From Congeria kusceri (lineage: Eukaryota; Mollusca; Bivalvia; Myida; Dreissenidae), in assembly GCA_027627225.1 (NCBI GenBank), contig CM051029.1:9841215-9905214 (forward strand): a stretch of DNA of 64,000 nucleotides, given 5' to 3'. Positions 60,288 to 64,000 of this stretch are shown here, one piece after another. Both the position numbers and the translations under genes were made by a program. Position 1 is the first letter of the stretch; each line of letters opens with the position of its first letter. The notes under the pieces were generated by a model. The model searched no databases. It saw only the letters and a program-made list of their open reading frames with translations, and had not been told where the DNA came from.

Positions 60288-61226
60288 AGCCTCGGTTACA
60301 ATGTCACGGTTTTGGCAAGGATTGCCCACGGTTTACAAAACTTTGGTGAAGCGAGGTCAAGCGTTAACACATACCTTCTGGCATCTGTGTCAATCTTGAC
60401 AAATCTTGGGTGATACGTATCGATTGGGAAGCGCCACGACAGTTTTCAACACGTTTAGAACATTCGTGGCGTATCATAGCGCCGCCACGATTTTTTAAAA
60501 CGAAGGACAATCCTAGTGCAATCATATCTCACTGTGGCATATTATTACTGCCATCGTATAGGCATTTGTGGCATTTCGTGTATAATCAGGATTGTTTTCA
60601 TGAATATAAATGACTGTACTACGTTTGCTACGTATATGATACGTATTTCTACGCTCTCTGTAAGGTTCAGTTGCGCTACCAGTAGGATCTTTTGCGACAA
60701 TTATTATGACTACTCACGAATATACACGGTGAGTCACGACAACACAAAGATTGGTCACGTTGCTTGCACGGTTTGTCACGATGATACTACGCAATCACTA
60801 CGTTTGCCTACGTTCGCGTATCGATTGTGCACGAGGCATCGTGATGTCCAAATCGCCTGGAAGCGTTGTGAGACGTGAATGTTATAAGCTGCTCGTAGTT
60901 TCATCGTGATAAAAACTTTCTTAATCGTACTGGAATCTTAAGAGACACGTTAACAAGCGTCTGTTTTCGTCGTTTACCCTAGCGTTTACTTGACGCTAGC
61001 GTATAAGAACCGTAGCTGATCGCATCATGTCTTTGAGATACCGTGGTGAATCGGCTGCGGAATGCTTTAAGTGTTGTTGATATTTGTAGTCTCGTACTTC
61101 GACAACAGTCAGCATACGTAGGAAGATGCAATTGGGACACTGTGCTTCCCAATTCATCACGATTAACACGTCCACGATCAATCGTGAACAATCGTAGCCA
61201 AAATTGTGACAGTTTGACAGCGGCTT
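60288..61226. mobile_element. TIR-bounded non-autonomous DNA element
   Basis: The left end AAGCC..GTTACAATGTCACGGTTTTGGCAAGG and the right end (reverse complement AAAGCCGCTG..AACTGTCAC, then AATTTTGGC) pair over about 35 bp with roughly three quarters identity. The interior is rich in CACGA/TCGTG words and has no transposase frame. Located in a unit D intron. Confidence 0.6.
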
Positions 61227-61281
61227 TATTATTATTATATGTTCAATACAAAAGCTTAAATAGGGTTTAAAATAATTACAT

Positions 61282-61378
61282 ACGTCATAATTTGTTGTCG
61301 AATAACCCACGGCCGGATGTTTAGACCCGTAGGGATTCAACTTAAGGCCGTGGGTTATTCGACAACAAACAATGACGT
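61282..61378. repeat. Palindrome with 33-bp arms
   Basis: Arms 61282-61314 and 61346-61378 (ACGTCATAATTTGTTGTCG... and its inverse) pair almost perfectly around a 31-nt spacer. Lies next to the TIR element. Foldback or solo MITE. Confidence 0.85.
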
Positions 61379-61399
61379 TATAGTATTATTGCGACTCAA

Positions 61400-62563
61400 A
61401 CGCGGGTTTTTACGAAGCATTTACCCAGTAGATGTTACGTACTAGTTGTAAATGAAGCTCCGCCCAGAATCATAAGCTACGGCTGTTCTGTTGTCCTTCC
61501 TCCGTTTTCCTAAATGATAAATTTATTCTTGAATGCACATCGATAGACAACCAAATGAATGTATAATACTACAAGGCAATAAAACTGTTAGCTGAATTGA
61601 TAAATGGAGTGAAAATTAACGGAAACTGTTCATACTAAGCGTCGTAAGTTAGAACTAAAACAACAACAACATTGTGTAAAGTGAACAGTGTATAATTTTA
61701 TCTATGCACCGGTAGTCTATAACAACAACGAATCGTAATATTAAACCTCACGTGACTAGCCCACTGCTTGTAAACAATGAATATTAAGTATCAAGTATTT
61801 GCATTTCATTATCAAAATAGTAACCTTTTTATTTCAAGTGTTCGTTTGAAACGCACTAACCAGAAACGCGATTTGTTGTCAAAATCACCCTGACTGATCA
61901 GAACTTTTTGTCTCCGAACCTGTATTCGATTATCAATATCGCCGTCCAAACTAATTTTAGACATCGCCGAAGCATGATTTCTTTAATCGTGTGTTACGTT
62001 ATTGGTACTTACTAACACGACACAACACAATCCTTTATAACGATGTCAGTTCAGTGAAAACTGGTTTGTGTCGTCACGACTCATATACATATTACGACTA
62101 ACGTTAATCGCGATGTGTTCTGAATATATATTAAACACGTTCCATAAAATGTGTACTATTTCGTTTTGTTTACTATTCCGTTTTGTGTCACACTATTAAC
62201 TTTCGCCCATATTTCGCCCTGTTTATTACTGATTTAAACTAACGAGCTGTAGAAACTTCCTATCGATCACGCATCTTTCAAAGTTGACGCGAGTAAATAT
62301 AGCTGTACACACTCAATGCCCATACCGGCTTATGCATCAGTTGACACTACCATTCTCGGCTTGATAATATGTTGTGAGGCGTAATATTTATATAGTATTC
62401 GGTCGCCGAACGTTCAATGATAAAAAGCTTTAAAACATTTGGGTTAAATGTATCGGCACAATTGTAACGGAAGTATTTATTTGGTAGAACGTGCTTCGAA
62501 TGTATAGCCCCTGTGCATAATAGTTGCAGAATAACTTATACTTGATTTTTCTTCTTTGTTTAT
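61400..62563. other. Unit D intron DNA, no feature recognised
   Basis: AT-rich with scattered CG words. No exon supportable. Confidence 0.45.
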
Positions 62564-62618
62564 ATGTATATGAAACAATGTGTTAGAATTTTTGTTAAAC
62601 CTATCGCATTGTTGCTAA
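62564..62618 (+). CDS. Possible alternative leader exon of unit D
   Basis: ATG-started MYMKQCVRIFVKPIALLL with donor A|GTAAGT in phase 1, only 209 bp before the intact Ig exon. The hydrophobic core is interrupted by KP, so the signal-peptide call is weak. If used, unit D would encode a short Ig-FN3-TM receptor like unit C, bypassing its broken 5' exons. Confidence 0.3.
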
Positions 62619-62827
62619 GTAAGTGTATAAAATATACCGCTAACAAATATTAAGCTGTGTTAATCCACGGACACATGCAGTAAATGTGTGTGATGACTTG
62701 CTACGGTATTGCTAGTTACTGCGGTAATTACGATATACATTGATAGCTCTATAACTTTCTTAAGTTAACAATAATTTATCGACGTGAAATCAATTCCATT
62801 TAATATATATCGATTTCTTCGTTTTAG

Positions 62828-63124
62828 TCCTGGTTTCAAAGCCTACAATCACACGTAATTTGACTCTCGTCTCGGAAAATGCAACTGACCACGAAGACAT
62901 CCAGGTGGAGTTTCAGTGTGCTGCCTCTGGATATCCGCCACCACCTTACAGCTGGTTCTACCCAGGAGGCCATTCGTTCGGGAGCACTGTAATACTAAAG
63001 TTCAACCGAACGTTCACAGATGAAAACATGTCTTGTGAGGCCATAAACACATATTACTCGCTGAATGGAACTTCAGCTGTATTTTCCACGACGTCGATTA
63101 ATATAATAAAAATAACGGTTTTAG
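62828..63124 (+). CDS. Unit D Ig exon
   Basis: Phase 1-1, 297 nt, acceptor CGTTTTAG, donor GTAAGT. VEFQCAASGYPPPPYSWFYP and ENMSCEAINTYYSLNGTS show both Cys and the Trp. Intact counterpart of the stop-bearing unit B exon 11029. Confidence 0.88.
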
Positions 63125-63448
63125 GTAAGTATATTATGTACATAGTCTAGTGACTTTATGTCGTAACTATGATGCTTAACCCGTAACATGAATGCAAACG
63201 TATAACACTGCAAAAAGTATGTCGGATAGGCTACAGTTGTAATGACCTTCAAATTACGTTACATATTCCCACTAGGTATCTTTTAATACGTTTATTGACG
63301 CGGGCGCTTTGTAATCGTACATAATCACCCGTTTCTCTCGCAAACGTATGGTACGTTCTAGTTTTGCCAATATGTGTATATATATCGCATATTTCACTTA
63401 TTTTGTAAATTAATATTTACAATTCAAAATGCTTCGTGCATGTCATAG

Positions 63449-63742
63449 CGAGACCGGATGTCCCCAAATACTTCTATGTCCAATCAGTTACAGAGACAAT
63501 GATGGAGCTCCATTTGGAACCAGGTTTTGATGGAGATGACGAACAACGTTTTGTGATCAGGTTTAGAAAAATACAGTCAACAAATTGGACTGAAATTCCT
63601 GTGCACCTCAAATATACATACAATTTGGAAGGCTTGGTTCCAGGAACGGGTTATGAGTTAAAGCTGTTGGCTGAGAACGTTGTTGGCTCATCGGAGGAGA
63701 CGGACATTATGACTTATAGTACTCTTGTCTCAAACCATACAG
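63449..63742 (+). CDS. Unit D FN3 exon
   Basis: Phase 1-1, 294 nt, acceptor GTCATAG; begins ARPDVPKYFYV. MELHLEPGFDGDDEQRFVI and GYELKLLAENVVGSSEETD are the FN3 strands. The first-sheet Trp is replaced by Leu (ELHLEP). Donor GTTGGA is non-consensus; its place is set by homology (CAT ACA G). Confidence 0.82.
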
Positions 63743-63907
63743 GTTGGAACTCTTCGGAAATATAATATCGCTTGTATAAATGACGTTTTAAAATGGGGTT
63801 AAACTAGTATAAATCATATTGAGACAATAATTGCCAATATTTGCGTTTGTTAGTATTTAGTTACTTAAATCTTCACTCATGATATTGCTGTGTTTAAGTT
63901 ACCCCAG

Positions 63908-64000
63908 ACGATTATGCTCTCGTGAGACAACCATCTACATCCGTTTCGTTATTAGTCGGTGTAACACTGGGTGGTGTTATGGGTGGAGGCATTCTTGCAC
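63908..64000 (+). CDS. Unit D transmembrane exon, cut by window end
   Basis: Begins after TTACCCCAG in phase 1: DYALVRQPSTSV, then SLLVGVTLGGVMGGGILA, a glycine-rich helix like those of B and C. The stalk adds an extra Tyr (DDYAL). The tail exons are beyond the edge, so whether D keeps the ITAM is unknown. Confidence 0.75.

Overview
The window looks like AT-rich nuclear DNA of an invertebrate animal, most likely a bivalve or other mollusc. The basis is one-domain exons split by GT-AG introns, long AT-rich introns, a LINE whose ORF carries a 2A-like GDIHPNPGP motif, PIF/Harbinger and L1-ORF1-like fossils, TIR-bounded non-autonomous elements and a tRNA-derived SINE. The species is inferred, not read. 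There is nothing bacterial: no operons and no CRISPR.

The main content is a cluster of immunoglobulin (Ig)/fibronectin-III (FN3) transmembrane receptor genes. I distinguish four units and give them working names. Unit A (minus strand, about 1.9-4.0 kb) has four Ig exons and one FN3 exon; its leader and tail are not seen. Unit B (plus, about 9.0-21.7 kb) has nine Ig-like exons, one FN3, a transmembrane exon and three cytoplasmic exons; it carries several open-frame lesions and an antisense LINE in one intron. Unit C (plus, 29.3-33.4 kb) is a compact, fully open model: leader, one Ig, one FN3, TM and a three-exon tail whose lengths sum to 373 codons plus stop. Unit D (plus, about 52.9 kb to the window end) has broken 5' exons followed by intact Ig, FN3 and TM exons and runs off the edge. 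Decayed exons at 24.0 and 26.4 kb match D's first two Ig exons, and an unattached leader exon lies at 27.6 kb.

The cytoplasmic tails of B and C carry a canonical ITAM spacing (YxxL-x7-YxxL/I), further YxxL/YET sites and a C-terminal YVNM (YxxM/YxN) motif. This predicts tyrosine-kinase signalling receptors: extracellular Ig/FN3 modules bind a ligand and the tail recruits SH2 proteins. A tandem family with intact members, fragments and pseudogenes, modular phase-1 exons and ITAM tails resembles, by analogy only, invertebrate allorecognition or immune receptor complexes such as the Hydractinia Alr cluster. I consider this the candidate undescribed system.

Between C and D (33.4-52.9 kb) I find no convincing host gene. 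That stretch holds palindromes, a 1.9-kb TIR element, a Harbinger transposase fossil, a hairpin, an L1-ORF1-like fragment and otherwise featureless AT-rich DNA. Introns of the receptor genes also hold dispersed repeats of shared families.
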